Positions 11,151-23,067 of a DNA stretch of 64,000 bases are shown here, piece by piece; position 1 is the stretch's first letter, and every line of letters begins with the position of its first letter. Source of the stretch: Isoetes taiwanensis (lineage: Eukaryota; Streptophyta; Lycopodiopsida; Isoetales; Isoetaceae); the NCBI GenBank assembly GCA_021234155.1, contig JAJEKV010000050.1, forward strand, positions 8,344,765-8,408,764, written 5' to 3'. Under the pieces are notes generated by a model that saw only the letters and a list, made by a program, of their open reading frames with translations, was not told the DNA's origin and made no database searches. The translations under genes and the position numbers were made by a program.

Positions 11151-14100
11151 ACTTCATTGATTTAAATAGACAATGTTGCGTAGTTGTATTGGATTTCCTC
11201 AAAAGCACAGTAGTAATGCAACCTTACTTTGCATGTTTAGCAATTTCTTCACCTTTGCTCAAAATGGGTAGTCACCTACTATTCTTTTCTCATTTTTTTT
11301 TTGAACATACAGTATACACAATATGAGCATTTATATGTAGTTTGGTGTTCATCTTGAAATTCCATTGAAGGCCCCATGTAGTTTTGCATTTCTAATCATG
11401 TTTATTGAGTTTGTTTTTATGTCACCATCTAGATTATAGCAACTCCAAAGCACCTGTCTTCGAGAGAGCAAACTCCTACGCAATATGTTTTCATCAAGAG
11501 ATTGGAAACAAATGATTACTTAAAGGTTATATCTGCTTTTAGAGAATACTACAGCCGTATGTGCCCTTGAGGAAGCTAGGTACATAAGCAAAAATTATCA
11601 TGTAAAGAATGTTCTTGGCAAAATTTTGGTATTGTATTATTCTAGATTATGTCTGTCTACCTTTCTCCATTGATGGCATGTTATCTTCTATAGCGCAACT
11701 TGCATCCATGGAGCCATCAGTAGATTATATTGCATTAGAAGCATCAGTTTTTATTACAACATCATTAAATGTGATGCTGCAACCAAGATGCTTTTTATCT
11801 CACGTTAATAGATGCTTTTTTTTTCCAGATATAAATGTCTTATGAGTTCGTTGATAAATGTAGTTTCTTATGGCCAAATGGGCAATAGTTCTTCCAGGCT
11901 TTAGTTCAGTCGCATGTTTGCCATTTGGATCATCATCTTCAGACCTCTAATATTATTGCTGGCAAAGCTGAGGAATGGGTAGAAACAGAGGATTGTTTTA
12001 ATTCATGTATTCTCGAGAAGATAATTGTGGGCATGTCTTCTCCGATGGGCTTCTCCGTAAGAAATTTAGCCAGTAAGATTTCCTCTCCTCATTTCCGCTT
12101 GCCCTAACATTGTTGATCTTTACATCAAGCTTCTTCCGGAGAAGGTAAATGAAATGTCCTTTGCAATGTAATGTAGATAATTGCATGTTACTGTATCTCT
12201 AAACAACTGAGCACCCCATTATCTCTTCCAAATTTATCCAATGTGCATTTCCTTGCAAATACCGATCCCCCGCTTCTAAACGCATTTCATTTCAGGTTCT
12301 CATTGTAGACTTTGTTCCCCTTTCCTAGGTCCCTTTTTACATTTTTGCATTTTGCTTTTGGGGGATCAATACTAACTATACCAGTAATATTTCCATTTAT
12401 GCAGGGGTTTACCCCTGGTGTGCAACTTTTTGAAGCCTACTTCCCGCAGACTGATTGGGGAGGTTGAGTTTGACAGAAGTTTAAGCACCTTACTTACAAC
12501 TTGGCATCTACAACGAAGTTATTGTTGGCTCTATTGTATGTACCCTAGGCTATTTTACAAAAAGAGCATCAATTTTGGTTCCTCAAAGATGGGTTTCAAG
12601 GTATTTTTTGTAACTTTGACAAAGATAACTAGCATTAGACTCTTTTGATCTTGGGATTTCAATGCCACATTAAAGAGCCAAGTCTAAATTATTGTGATGA
12701 TAGGTTTAAAACATAGGAGTTGTCCCTAGAATTTGAACATTTAACACCAACGAAAAGACAAATCTTATAAAAAAACAAGAGTTATTTTCTCAAAATGCCA
12801 GTGTTAGAAAACAAAACAAAGTCTAAAACATCCCAATTTATATTTTGGTTGGCAAAGGGGAAATAATAAAACATTGTTTCATAGATTTATCTCCACATTA
12901 ATTGTTAGTAATTGTTGTACGATGAAAATGATATTGACACTATGGCACAAATGCAAGAAAAATCTTTCCACTTCGTTATATATAAACCTGAAAAACAAAA
13001 TGATAGACAAAATTCTAAAAAATTGAAACAAAACGTGTCGTGGTGAGCATTCAAATGGGAATAGTACATTCCATGGAAAGCATGCTTCACACAAGCTTGA
13101 AATTAAAAAGAACCGGCCTCATCAAATCAAAGCTAGATAATATTCATGGAAATTATACTTCACACAGGTTGAAATCAACAAGAACTGCCTCATCAAATCA
13201 AAGCTACATATTCACATTCATGACATTCATACAAGCGTTCTTAATCGATAAACGACTATCAACTCATGCCCAGCAATGCTGGGCACCATTACTATATCTA
13301 TATGTTTACCTAGATTTGATGGTATAGATATAAGATCATAGAGATTGAGTAGGCAATGTAAATTGCAGTGTTAGCAGTTCTCGCAGCTAAATCTTTTGTT
13401 CAGTCTCATAGAGATTGACTTGAAGGGACAATGTAAGTTACAGAGTTGGAACTTTCTACATGGAGCTTTTGTTCTGTTTCATAGCCCAGCACGACATTAT
13501 TTTATTTCTCACTTTTCTTTTATTGTTTGGAACATGTTAGTGATCTGTCGAAGTCAACCTACATTTTATAGGTCGCTAAGAATTGTTTATAGGGCTTTAA
13601 TCGGGTTGTGGCAATGTCTTCCGTTTCAAGAATCCTAAGTTCTGATAGATGATAGAATATGTTCTTTTTCATAGATCTTAGATTCCCAAAGCTGATAGAG
13701 ATTACTTAGTTCAACTTCACTAGGAGTGGATATCAAGTATGGACGTGCACAAGATTTTTGCAAGGGTCTAATGTTTTTTATATGTGCCACATCTATTATA
13801 CCTTTGATGTTGCTTCTGGAAATAATATGCCATCCCTTCTTTGTGGAAACAATGTATCAAGTTTAACGGTCTTTATGGATAGTAATCCCATTTCTTCCAA
13901 TGAATCCACGCGCTCTACCATTCTATCTATAGCTCATTAATTTGGCTATGTCTAACAAGATGTCACCTACATTGCTCGCTAGACCGTGTCTTTGCAATTG
14001 GGGCATTGTTTAAAAAGGTGTTTGAAAAGATCAATTTTTTTTTTTTACAAATTCTCGGATGAATTGTAGATACAAAGTATTTGAAGACTCGAATTCATCG

Positions 14101-14364
14101 GGCGTGTTGGCATAGGGTTAACCGATGCTTATGAGAGTTTTAGTGGTGAAATGGTAGACACACGATTCAGATCCTTTTATGTGCAAAATTATGGTGCTAT
14201 TCATGCTCCAAATCCTTTTCGACTATTAAACAACTAGCTTGGACAATAATTTAAAATGAGCATGATTGGGAACTCCACAAATGTTCCTAAACCCTACATC
14301 TCATTCATATAATTCTACCAAAAATTAGACTTAATGCAGCGTAAACGCCGCACCATAACTAGTA
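11151..14364. other. AT-rich sequence with possible relic exons
   Basis: No gene can be called. One plus-strand island looks exon-like: at about 12404 an acceptor-like TTTATGCAG is followed by about 20 codons reading GFTPGVQLFEAYFPQTDWG before a stop. Around 11910-12150 there are further short plus frames. They may be remains of a host gene I do not recognise. At about 13268 a hairpin GCCCAGCAATGCTGGGC occurs, a diverged relative of the hairpins at 25.3, 29.3 and 56.8 kb. Confidence 0.3.
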
Positions 14365-14830
14365 TTGCTTAAGGGTGAATAGAGAGAGGAATTTGAAGAG
14401 GAAACACCCATTCCACACATGTGGAGTATGCTCTGTTCTGCAACAAGTTGTGAAGCAAAGTCAGATATTACTAACCTATTCAGCTCATATTTTAAACTTC
14501 CAGCTTAGAAGTATCATCGAGAAGCCAACATTTCTGCAAAGTTTTTCGCGGGTTTTTCTGGATAGCAGCTTAGTACAACACTCATGTGTGCCAAGTCCTC
14601 ATATGAACTTTGACAATCCATGGTAGAATGATCTTGCCTTTAGATCCATTTCTTATCTCTAAATCCTCTGTCCCAAACAGTGACAAGATAATCTTTCTTG
14701 TCGTTTCTGCTCCCAAGTTAAGTTAGTCTTTATTAGGTGGACCATTCTCCTCCTTCTATCAGTTCAACAAGAACTGCATGCACTGTATCGCCTTCTTGTG
14801 TCATAATGAAGTCATCCAGCTAAACCCTGA
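14365..14830 (-). pseudogene. DIT1/PvcA-like isocyanide synthase, middle exon relic (copy B)
   Basis: This copy contains only the middle exon and part of the intron before the C-terminal exon. The better copy at 39.05-39.48 kb reads on the minus strand KLDDFIIPQQGDAVDAVLVE, DNDPETRSLYRGFSRFMYED and KNVGFSMILVNWKF, in the order expected for the middle of a DIT1/PvcA protein. Copy B has indels and stops. Its outer side is shared with the fragment at 47.47 kb (CCCTGAAGACCCTGAGCAGA), so B and H descend from one rearranged copy. Confidence 0.7.
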
Positions 14831-15779
14831 AGACCCTGAGCAGATAAAGAAATGCAATAAAGAAAGGTACCACATTTTGATTTTTTTTTCTTTGTAGCAT
14901 TCAATATGACCAAGGGTCCATGCCAATACTACATGAGCATCATATGACTCGATCATAGCACATGATGCCAATTACACTTGAGATGTTTGTAGAGTTTTGA
15001 GCATTGTCCCTCTGCCAATAATCTTGTATCAATATTAATTTGCCTAGATTATTAGCATTGGTGCATGTTGGATTTGTAAATTCAGCACCTTCATGTCCAT
15101 GGACTAGTTTATAGCTTTCAGTAATAGCTTCCATTTTCACATAAGCATTTTTCATTGTATGGGGATCACATTTTCACTATTACTTGACTCAACAGTGTTG
15201 TTTTTGTGCATTTATTTGGAGATTAACAAGTTGTGAATGGCACAAACTACAAACTTTACAACCCTTTTAGTCTTTATAACTCTTTGTAACTATATCACAC
15301 AGGTCCAACAAAGAATAATTTGATCGTGGACAAATATTCATAAAAAATCTTTCATATTCCAAGGACAAAAAAAATTAGAGACATCTTCTCAAAATATAAC
15401 TAGAATGATGAATGGGATGGTTTTGTAAGAAAAGTTAATGCATCTAGACATCATCAATAGATAAGATAAGCAGTTTTACGTCCACGGATGCCCCAAAGTT
15501 TTTATAATGTTTGGGGAGTAGCCATGCCGAAATATTTTACGAGGACCACATTTTCACTATTATTTAACTCAACAAAGTTGTTTTTGTGCAGTTGTTTACA
15601 AGTTGTGAATGGCACAAACTCTACAACCCTTTGTCTTTATAACTCTTTGTAACTATCCCAATGTACCAACAAAGAATAAGTTGATCATGGTCATGGACAA
15701 ATATTCATCAAAAATCTTTCATATATTCATCAAAATAAAAATAAAAATAAAAATTAGACACCTTCACAAAATATACAGA
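14831..15779. repeat. Array-unit flank (3' side of the isocyanide-synthase unit), partly duplicated
   Basis: This stretch holds the flanking modules found beside most copies. First comes a block with GGTCCATGCCAATA and GAGCATCATATGACTCGATC (also at 17.82, 25.50, 29.43 and 47.69 kb). Then comes a block with TTTGACTCAACAAAGT, ACAAACTCTACAACCCTTT and CTTTATAACTCTTTGTAACT (also at 18.14, 25.0, 26.18, 38.35, 40.39, 55.35, 57.27 and 62.18 kb). Here the second block occurs twice (about 15180-15420 and 15540-15780). On the minus strand it lies just downstream of each gene copy, so it is the ancestral 3' flank. Confidence 0.75.
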
Positions 15780-16905
15780 GAATGATGAATGGGATGGTAT
15801 TGAATTGAATTAGCCTGTAGGCAGGTTAGGTTAGAGTCTGGAAGTTTTGCAAGGAACATGCTTGAAATGACTGGGCCTCCCTTTGGGATAATAGACCAAA
15901 ACAGCCTCTCAGAGCCCTCCTCGCTTTCACAAGGTTGATCGCCACCTTGAGCTCTTCTACTTTGGTGACATGGCCTCCGGCCCCTAATTGTCTTGAAATG
16001 GGCCAAATGTACTTGCCATCAGCCTTCTCCAACACCGCATTGTGCCAAGGTGTGGGAATGTGGAATATCTCGCTCACTTGAAGAACGCTTGTAACTAAAA
16101 TGAAGGAAGAGTGGTTGAGGTTGATGCCATACTTGTGACCTTTGTTGGGATGCCCGCAACAAGGAACCAATCATCCTAATAATTCAAGATAAGCTTACGG
16201 GTGAATAGAGAGATCGAATTTGAAGAGGAAACACCCATTCCACAAGTGTGGAGTATGCTCTGCTCCTCTACAAGATGTGAAGCAAAGTCGATATTACTAA
16301 CCTGTTTAGTTCATATTTTAAACTTCCAAATTACCAAAGATCATTGAGAAGCTAACATTCCCGCAATGTTTCTCATGGGATTTTCTAGATGGCAATACTT
16401 AGTACAACACTCGTGTTGTGCCAAGTCCTCATACATAAACCTTGACAATCCACGTCCAGATAGTGATCTTGTCTCCGGATCATTGTCGATGTCATTTCTT
16501 ATCTCAAACCTCCGGCCCAAAAAGTGACAAGAGGATCCTTCTTGTCGCTTTTCGCCCCAAAGTTAAGTTAGTCTTCACCGGTGGTCCACTTCTTTCCGCT
16601 ATCGGTTCAACAAGAACTGCATCCACCGTGACGCTTTGCATGCATAATGAAGTCATCCAAATTGTAGAAGCCGATTAGATCGGTACAATTCAAATGCCAT
16701 TTCCCCAAAACAAGATCATACATGTCCATCACCGTTGCATCATCAATACCGCCGTTGACAATATAAATATTAAAATTAGTAAACTAGCAAGTCATCAGTG
16801 CTTCATTCTACTACCTTACAAGTTGAACTTACATAGGTCCGAGAAGACATGCCCATCAAAGACGATGTTATAGTCAGCACCAAGAGGATAAACCTGTTGG
16901 ATCTT
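15780..16905 (-). pseudogene. DIT1/PvcA-like isocyanide synthase (copy C)
   Basis: Minus strand, three exon pieces in order: a short N-side exon end (about 16830-16905, the VYP..A.YNI block with HVFSDL), the middle exon (about 16320-16700) and the C-terminal exon (about 15826-16180). The C-terminal exon has a 114-codon open frame containing HIPTPWHNAVLEKADGKY and ending shortly after a KFQ-like C-terminus. The HVFSD motif and the TPWHN motif near the C-terminus are hallmarks of this family, whose bacterial and fungal members turn the amino group of Tyr or Trp into an isonitrile. The catalytic N-terminal exon with FPFKS is missing, so this copy cannot be functional. Confidence 0.75.
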
Positions 16906-17185
16906 TAAGATAGTGCATGGCCATGAAAGATGATCTTTAAGATAGTGCATGGCCATGAAAGAGAATTGATTTTGGAAAAACAATTAACTGTGGAGTGCGG
17001 ATAAAAGTAGAAAATCTTGAACAACAACCTAATGAGAAACCTAAACCGGGCAAGCTCTTAAATACCATGTCCGGTGGGGTTTCACATTGCAAATAGCGGT
17101 TCCCTAGAGTTTCTTTGCATCTTCGTCAAGGAAAGAGCCTCGTCCATGCTTGTTCTTCCATTTCTCGTTCGTCCATTTTTCTCTT
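16906..17185 (-). pseudogene. 5' exon of the isocyanide-synthase unit (copy C), fused by deletion
   Basis: On the minus strand this begins with ATGGACGAACGAG and matches the 5' part of the unit at 20.84-21.08 kb (shared words ATACCATGTCCGGTGGGGTT and AGTGCATGGCCATGAAAGA). Here it runs directly into the VYP exon, skipping the FPFKS-bearing exon. A 30-bp segment, GATCTTTAAGATAGTGCATG plus GCCATGAAAG, is duplicated at the junction. This is a deletion derivative of the full unit. Confidence 0.6.
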
Positions 17186-17700
17186 CTTAGGAATTTTTCT
17201 TCTCAGGAATTTTTCTCTAGCAAAAACTATCTTTGACAAAAAATTTTCATGATGATAAACCCGGTGAACATACATTAGAGGTTGCCATCATAATGGCATG
17301 ACATTTTTAGATGATAAACCCGGTGAACATACATTAGGGGTTGCCATCATGATGGCAGATGCCAAACTTGGGGAAGACCAAAGGGCCCTTCGGTCCTATC
17401 AAGAAATGCAATTACCTAGTTTGCTGGCTAATAAGTATGTTGATACAACTGCAAACGCAATTACATGGAGTGCTGATATATAAGTATGTTTACCTGGAGT
17501 GTTGACTAATAAGTATGTTCATAATTAAAAGACACTCAAATAGCTATGTGGAAAATGTCTGCTGAATAAGCTAAATTGGGACACAAAGTTAACACAACAT
17601 AGAGTATGCTCCCAACAAGTTCGTATAAGCTCTCCAACATTTACAAGTTACCTTATGCCTAGCAACGTCGGGCACTGTAACTAGAGGTATTTTCCATATG
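17186..17700. repeat. Array module ending in a GCCC..GGGC hairpin and CTAG
   Basis: This shares its order of blocks with 28.79-29.32 and 56.35-56.87 kb: TCTTCTTAGGAATTTTTCTC, GATGATAAACCCGGTGAACA, GAAATGCAATTACCTAGT, GAGTATGCTCCCAACAAGTT, then a hairpin followed by CTAG. A small plus frame at 17298-17483 (61 codons, containing YQEMQLPSLLANKYVDTTAN) is conserved at 28905-29096. It might be a relic exon or chance conservation. The hairpin plus CTAG resembles a Helitron 3' end but is followed by A, not T. Confidence 0.55.
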
Positions 17701-18419
17701 CACATTTTTTCGAGGTCGTTTATTAGAGTTGGAAGCAAAAGAAAAGGAAAGGAAGAAGACACCATGTTTTGATATTTTCTTTTTTCTTTTTGATTGGCTA
17801 TATCATTCACTATGACCAAGGGTCCATGCTAATAACACATGAGCATCATATCCTTCGATCAACACATGAACACGTGATGCCAATTATACACTCAAGATGT
17901 TTGTAGAGTTGTTAGCATTGTCCCTCTAGCACTAATCTTGTAACAATAATAATCTACCTAGATTGTTAGCTTTAGCGCATGTTGGATATGATTTTTGTTT
18001 TGTAAGAAAAGTTAATGCATTCAGACAACACCAATAGATAGGATGAGCATTTTATGTCCATAGAGAGTAGCCATGCCGAAATATTGTACAACCATTTCTA
18101 GAGAGTAGCCATGCCGAAATATTGTACAACCACATTTTCACTATTATTTGACTCAACAAAGTCGTTTCTGTGCAGTTGTTTAAGAGTTACGAATGTCACA
18201 AACTACAAACTCTACAACTCTTTTAGTCTTTATAACTCTTTGTAACTATCATACAGGTCCAACAAAGAATAATTTGATCATACACATATTCATCAAAAAT
18301 CTTTCATATTCCAAGGAAAAAAGAATTAGAGACACCTTCTCAAAATATGCAGAGAATGATGAATGGGATGGTATTTAAGTAAATTAGCATATAGGCATGG
18401 TATTGAAGTGAATTAACAT
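17701..18419. repeat. Array-unit flank modules
   Basis: This holds the CACTATGACCAAGGGTCCAT block, the CTAGATTGTTAGCTTTAG block, then the GACTCAACAAAGTCG and TTTATAACTCTTTGTAACTA block that forms the 3' flank of copy D. A 46-bp piece around CCATGCCGAAATATTGTACA is duplicated at about 18070-18130. No coding sequence is seen. Confidence 0.7.
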
Positions 18420-19891
18420 GTAGGTAGGTTGGCGTTAGGTTAGAGTTTGGAATTTTTGCAAGGAACATGCTTGAAATGACTGGCCTCCCTTTGGGATAAT
18501 AAACCAACACAGCTCAGAGCCCTCTTGTTTCACAAGGTTGTCCGCCACCTTGAGCTCTTCTACTTTGGTGACATGGCCTCCATCCCTAATTGTCTTGAAA
18601 TGGGCCAAAAGATGTACTTGCCATCACCTTCTCCAAAGACTTGCATTGTGCCAAGGTGTGGGAATGTGGAATATCTCTCCACTTGAAGAACGCTGTACGT
18701 AAATGAAGGAAGAGTGGATGAGGTTGATGCCATACTTGGGACCTTTGTTGGGATGCCCGCAACAAGGAACAAATCATGTAAATCATCCAAGATAAGCTGA
18801 ATATATCCGAACAAGCAAATATTGCTTACGTGAATGAATGGAGAGACGAATTTGAAGAGGAAACACCCATTCCACAAGTGTGGAGTATGCTCGCTCCCTC
18901 CGCAAGATGTGAAGCAAAGTCGATATTACTAACCCTGCTCGGTTCATATTCTAAACTTCCAAATTACCCAAGATCATCGAGAAGCCAACATTCCCGCAAA
19001 GTTTCTCGCGGGATTTTCTAGATGGCGCTTAGTACAACACTCGTGTTGTGCCAAGTCCTCATACATAAACCTTGAGAATCCACGGTATAGTGATCTTGTC
19101 TCCGGATCATTGTCGATGTCATTTCTTATCTCTCAAACCTCCGTCCCGAAAAGTGACAAGAGGATCCTCCTTGCCGCTTTACGCTCCCAAAGTTAAGTTA
19201 GTCTTCACCGGGTGGTCCACTTCTCTTCCTTCTATCAGTTCAACAAGAATTGCATCCACCGCATAGCCTTGTTGTGGCATAATGAAGTCATCCGCCTTTG
19301 TAAAAGCTGATTAGATCGTGGTACAATTCAGCAGCCCATTTCCCAAAAAAACAAGACCATACATGTCCATTGTTGCATCATCAATACCGCTTTGTTACAA
19401 CATAAATATTAAAATTAGTAAACAAGGTGTCATCGCTGCTTCATTCTACTAACTTACAAGTTGAACTTACAGAGGTCCGAGAATACATGTCCATCGAGAC
19501 GCGATGTTATAGTGAGCTCCGTGAGGATAAACCTGTTGGATCAAATCAAGAACCTTCTTCATAGAATGAAGAGCCAACTCCTCGCCTTTGTCGTGGAGCT
19601 TGCCCATCACCTTGGCAGGGTTGCAAGACTTGAAGGGGAAAGAAGGCAATATGAATTCAACCGAATATTTCTCTCCACGTAGTACTTGACTTGAGCCATG
19701 AACTTGGCTTTCCCTCCACCGTGAACCACTCGTCATGCTTAGGAAAATGCAAAGCAGTGCTTCTCGAAAACATCAACCACTTTAGTAGCAACATGCTCAA
19801 TCTTTGGTCCGAATCAACAAATAGAAATGCATGCTTGATGCTTGCTCCGGTCTTCTCAAGCAAAATAGTAGCAAGATACTCCATACCATCT

Positions 19892-20349
19892 AAGATCAGA
19901 TATATCATCCGGGATGTGGTTAACCCGACACCGCTATCGCCCATTGTGGTTAATCGGACCCTGCAGTTTGAAGCCCAAAACCAACCGTTTTTGCCCTTTT
20001 TGATCGATTCGCTCTATTTCGCCTTTAAATCTCTTCCTCTCTTCATCAATCTAACATAAAAGAGGCATACAAAGCGATTGGCATGCTTTTAAAGCGGATC
20101 AAACCGCCTACCTGAGCAGCAAGAGCGATCGATCAAAATTTCTGCCCCCCGCACGCTTCTACGCTTGGTTCTTTGTCCCGGATTAACCACTTTTGTCCGG
20201 ATTAACCATTTGGTTGATATCGGATGGCGGATTAACCACCGGGTTGATATCGGATGTCCGGATTAACCACCCCGCCGATACCGGGATGTCCGGATTAACC
20301 ACTGCTTTTGTCCGGATTAACCACATCCCTGATGATATATAATGAGTTC
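19892..20349. mobile_element. 458-bp MITE with 11-bp target-site duplication
   Basis: CCATACCATCT at 19881-19891 is repeated at 20350-20360. The sister copy at 63.82 kb reads through this point without an insert (CTCCATAGCATCTGCACCC), giving the empty site. The ends form an imperfect terminal inverted repeat of about 36 bp sharing ATATATCATC.GGGATGTGGT. Inside (about 20176-20335) the word TCCGGATTAACCAC, itself part of the terminal repeat, is iterated about six times with spacers such as GGTTGATATCGGATG. A 9-11-bp duplication suits a Mutator-like element. No transposase is encoded. Confidence 0.8.
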
Positions 20350-20581
20350 CCATACCATCTCGCACCCGGTTTCCTACAAAGAACGATTCCCCGGATACCA
20401 CGCCTCCAATCGATTCATCCCCGGATCATAACATTAAACTATGAGAAAATAACATAACAATTGTGATAGCCACTAGTCAAGTTCGCTTAGCAAATCGATT
20501 AGTCAAGCTAGATTTTTTTGCTATACGATTTGAAGTATATTTGAAACCACTTCAGAGAGAAAAAAAAGTGAGACACCGTCC

Positions 20582-21076
20582 TCACCCCATGGATTTTTCA
20601 TAGACCGCCCCTCCCAGTGTTGGCTGATTGACTCCACGGAACAATACTTGATACTTGTTGATACCGGTAACACAAGAAGTAATGTGTTTTGATCCTTGTG
20701 GACTGTAATAGCCTCCCTCTTGTCCAGTGCAAGCAGCTCCGGAACTTGAATGTGCCCCGGGAATTGGACAATGCCGAGTGGCATGCATGGAGGTAAATAC
20801 AACAACATCTTCCTTATCATGAACGTAAAGAAATGCAAGGTGATCTTTAAGATAGTGCATGGCCATGAAAGAGAACTGATTTTGGAAAAAACAATCAACT
20901 GTGGAGTGAGTACGTAAGGTAGAAAACCTTGAGCAACAACTGAATGAGAAACCTAAACTGAAGCAAGCTCTTAAATACCATGTCCGGTGGGGTTCCATAT
21001 TGCAAATAGCGGTTCCTTGGAGTTTCTTTGCATCTTCGTCGGAAATTGCTTGTTCTTCGGTTTCTCGCTCGTCCAT
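20582..21076 (-). CDS. Unrecognised open frame at the 5' end of copy D
   Basis: A 164-codon minus frame starts MDERETEEQAISDEDAKK and contains AMHYLKDHLAFLYVHDKEDV and a Gly/Ser-rich stretch. It is the longest undamaged frame of the isocyanide-synthase unit and begins at the same ATGGACGA as the truncated 5' exon of copy C. It may be the true N-terminus of the unit's protein, an upstream exon read through an intron, or a chance frame. I recognise no domain. An overlapping 125-codon frame in another phase weakens the case. Confidence 0.3.
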   Translation of the reverse strand: MDERETEEQAISDEDAKKLQGTAICNMEPHRTWYLRACFSLGFSFSCCSRFSTLRTHSTVDCFFQNQFSFMAMHYLKDHLAFLYVHDKEDVVVFTSMHATRHCPIPGAHSSSGAACTGQEGGYYSPQGSKHITSCVTGINKYQVLFRGVNQPTLGGAVYEKSMG

Positions 21077-21207
21077 GCCACATGGTTTTATTCGAGTCTA
21101 CCTTGGGGTCCGCGGGTCCGGTTCCTGTAACGTAGACGGTGCTAGAAAACAGTTTCCTTTGGGTTCTGAAGTTTTGTACCTAGTCAAACCTACATGTTGA
21201 ACTAGTA

Positions 21208-22795
21208 GATGGTCCAAAACCAAGTCTTGTTAGGGTGAAGGCCATATTCCACTAACGGCAAATGAGTTTTGTACCATTAGGAAAAGACTAGAAAATAAAG
21301 ACTACTAGAGGAAACTCTACAAGCACCTAAAAGCTAGCCTACATGATGTTAAAAAGTTGGAATGTTGCCTCTTAGTGATCACTTTATATTAGGACACCTA
21401 CATTTTAGCGGCCCCTCCTCACGTGGCAGATCAAAACCATCCAATCTCGGAGGATGCGATGTTGCCAAGTCAAGATGGTGGCCAAGAAAAAATGAAAAAC
21501 TAGCCCTCTATATTTAGATTTAGTTTTACAAGAATTTATCATGAGCACCTGCAAAGAGAAGCTACATGAAATATTATGTTGAGGATATTGATGAGTATTC
21601 TGAACGATATATTCGAATCAAACACTTTAGAGGCAACTATGTAATATTCAAGTACATAAAGTTGAAAAAATCTATATTTATATTGCAATAGGCAACATTG
21701 GTAGTTTTAGGGCCCACCAATCACACTTATTTCGTGGTCTTGGTGGAGCCTCGTTCTTCTATATGGGGTTGAGGTCCGGGGCCTAGTGGTATCGCTTGAA
21801 TGACTTAGAGCGGGTGCGCGGCTTTCCTAGCTCCCAGACTTGGTGTAAAAATCTACGCTCTATGTCGATACTTCACGCAAGAGACCGAGAGGGTCAAGAC
21901 TTGGACGTCACCACATTTACTTTCTAAAGGTGGTCAAGATGGGCAAAGCTCGCCTCCCCAACCATGCTTATACCATAGCCATGGATATGCAGTGCCTCAA
22001 AGCCTACTGGGGAAGGAAAAACAAGCTCAGTGGCTCTCCTGATGGAATGTGCACAGGAGCACAGGTGCATACATGTGTAGTAGGACAGGGGTTTTTGATC
22101 CCGATAGTAATATGTTTTAATTGGATCTTATCGCCTTCGTGGATGGTAAAAAACCCATTGAATCCAATTCAATTCTCCTCCTCAAATATGAATCCCGCTT
22201 TAAATTTTTCTACAAATCTACAAAGACAAAAAATTTCGAACAACCTTTAAAAAGTCGGAAGTGTTCGTGCTTAAGATTGAGCAAAATTGATTGATCTACA
22301 TCGCTTCTTTTCCAGAAGATTCAATGTGTATTTGGATGGATGACACATGAATGACCGAATCAGATACCCCAAATGCTGATTTTGCTATGCCTTAACCTTC
22401 CCTTAGAGGTTACTTCTATGGTAGGCTTTTGCATTGATGCAGTAAAACATGATTGGTGCATGTGAAAATACTATGTGCAACCAGTGTATTTTTTATAAGC
22501 AAACCAGTGGAGTCTATAGAATGGCATAGCTTTTTCATGGGCTAATAAAGACTATCTCTGTCATTTTGATAAGTGTCAGCACTTGGTTAGCACAAACATA
22601 AATCTTCACTCCTGACTAGAGCCTCGAGAATAGCAAGCATTGTTTCAACCTTAATAAGTTGTGTTATACTTGTTCCTCTTACCCTTCTACTAGATAATTC
22701 CGATCAAACATTGTAATCACATTTTGACCCTAATATTAATGTCATCCCTTAGCAAACTACAAAGCACTAATGCAACATCGTTTTAAACATCACCT
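21208..22795. repeat. 1.6-kb duplicated segment, copy 1
   Basis: Nearly the whole segment recurs at 23068-24765 in direct orientation, with many small indels. Shared landmarks are GTCTTGTTAGGGTGAAGGCC, ACATTTTAGCGGCCCCTCCT, TGATTGAGCAAAATTGATTG, GGTTACTTCTATGGTAGGCT (with one indel) and CCTAATATTAATGTCATCCC. Its central part contains a LINE reverse-transcriptase relic. No LTR-like ends are visible, so this is a local tandem duplication with a 270-bp spacer. Confidence 0.8.
21720..22090 (+). pseudogene. LINE pol C-terminal relic (copy 1)
   Basis: This is a plus-strand remnant parallel to the better copy at 23640-24035. The open part begins MVKMGKARLPNHAYTIAMDM and continues to a WGRKNKLSGSPDGM segment. 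That matches the minus-strand LINE of 58.9-61.5 kb, which has VYFEKVVNVDDARPPRPAY and a GWNVQN segment at the same place. Frameshifts and stops abound. Confidence 0.55.
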
Positions 22796-23067
22796 GCATC
22801 ACTACTATCAAATCTGTATATGGTGCCATTAGACGTAAATTCCTCTGAGCTCTAGATAGAAATCAAGAAATTACAGAGTTGCATCTATTTCTATTCCCTT
22901 GAGCTGTAGTTAAAGATCAAGAAATAGAAAGCAAAAAGTAGCATTCCTTTTGCCTAAGCCCATTAATCTAATCTATCAGGTTGTTAGGATTGAATGGGGA
23001 TTCACTTATCTATAAGATAGATAGATAGATAGATAGATAGCCCCTTCCGAATAACATTTACCTAGGC
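22796..23067. other. Spacer between the 1.6-kb duplicates, with (GATA)n
   Basis: AT-rich sequence. A run of about seven GATA units lies at 23013-23040. Nothing coding is seen. Confidence 0.7.

Larger units (their letters stand above)
18420..21083 (-). pseudogene. DIT1/PvcA-like isocyanide synthase, most complete unit (copy D)
   Basis: Minus strand, 5' to 3': a 5' exon region (about 20521-21083), the N-terminal catalytic exon (about 19460-19880), the middle exon (about 18940-19400) and the C-terminal exon (about 18430-18790). The catalytic exon reads EFILPSFPFKSCNPAKVMGK, then KGEELAL and QVYPHGAHYNI. The FP[CF]KS.N..KV motif, a KGEELAL block and a VYP.G..Y.I.SDG.VFSD block in order are diagnostic of DIT1_PvcA proteins. 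Introns separate the exons, so it is a genomic copy and not a retrocopy. Small frameshifts break each exon, and a 458-bp MITE sits between the catalytic exon and the 5' region. The function (isonitrile formation on an amino acid) is inferred from the family only. Confidence 0.8.

Noticed and set aside
19881-20401. Minus-strand frame with repeated VVNPDI-type peptides as a repeat protein
   Set aside because: The peptide repeats arise from the MITE's internal DNA repeats and are bounded by its target-site duplication.
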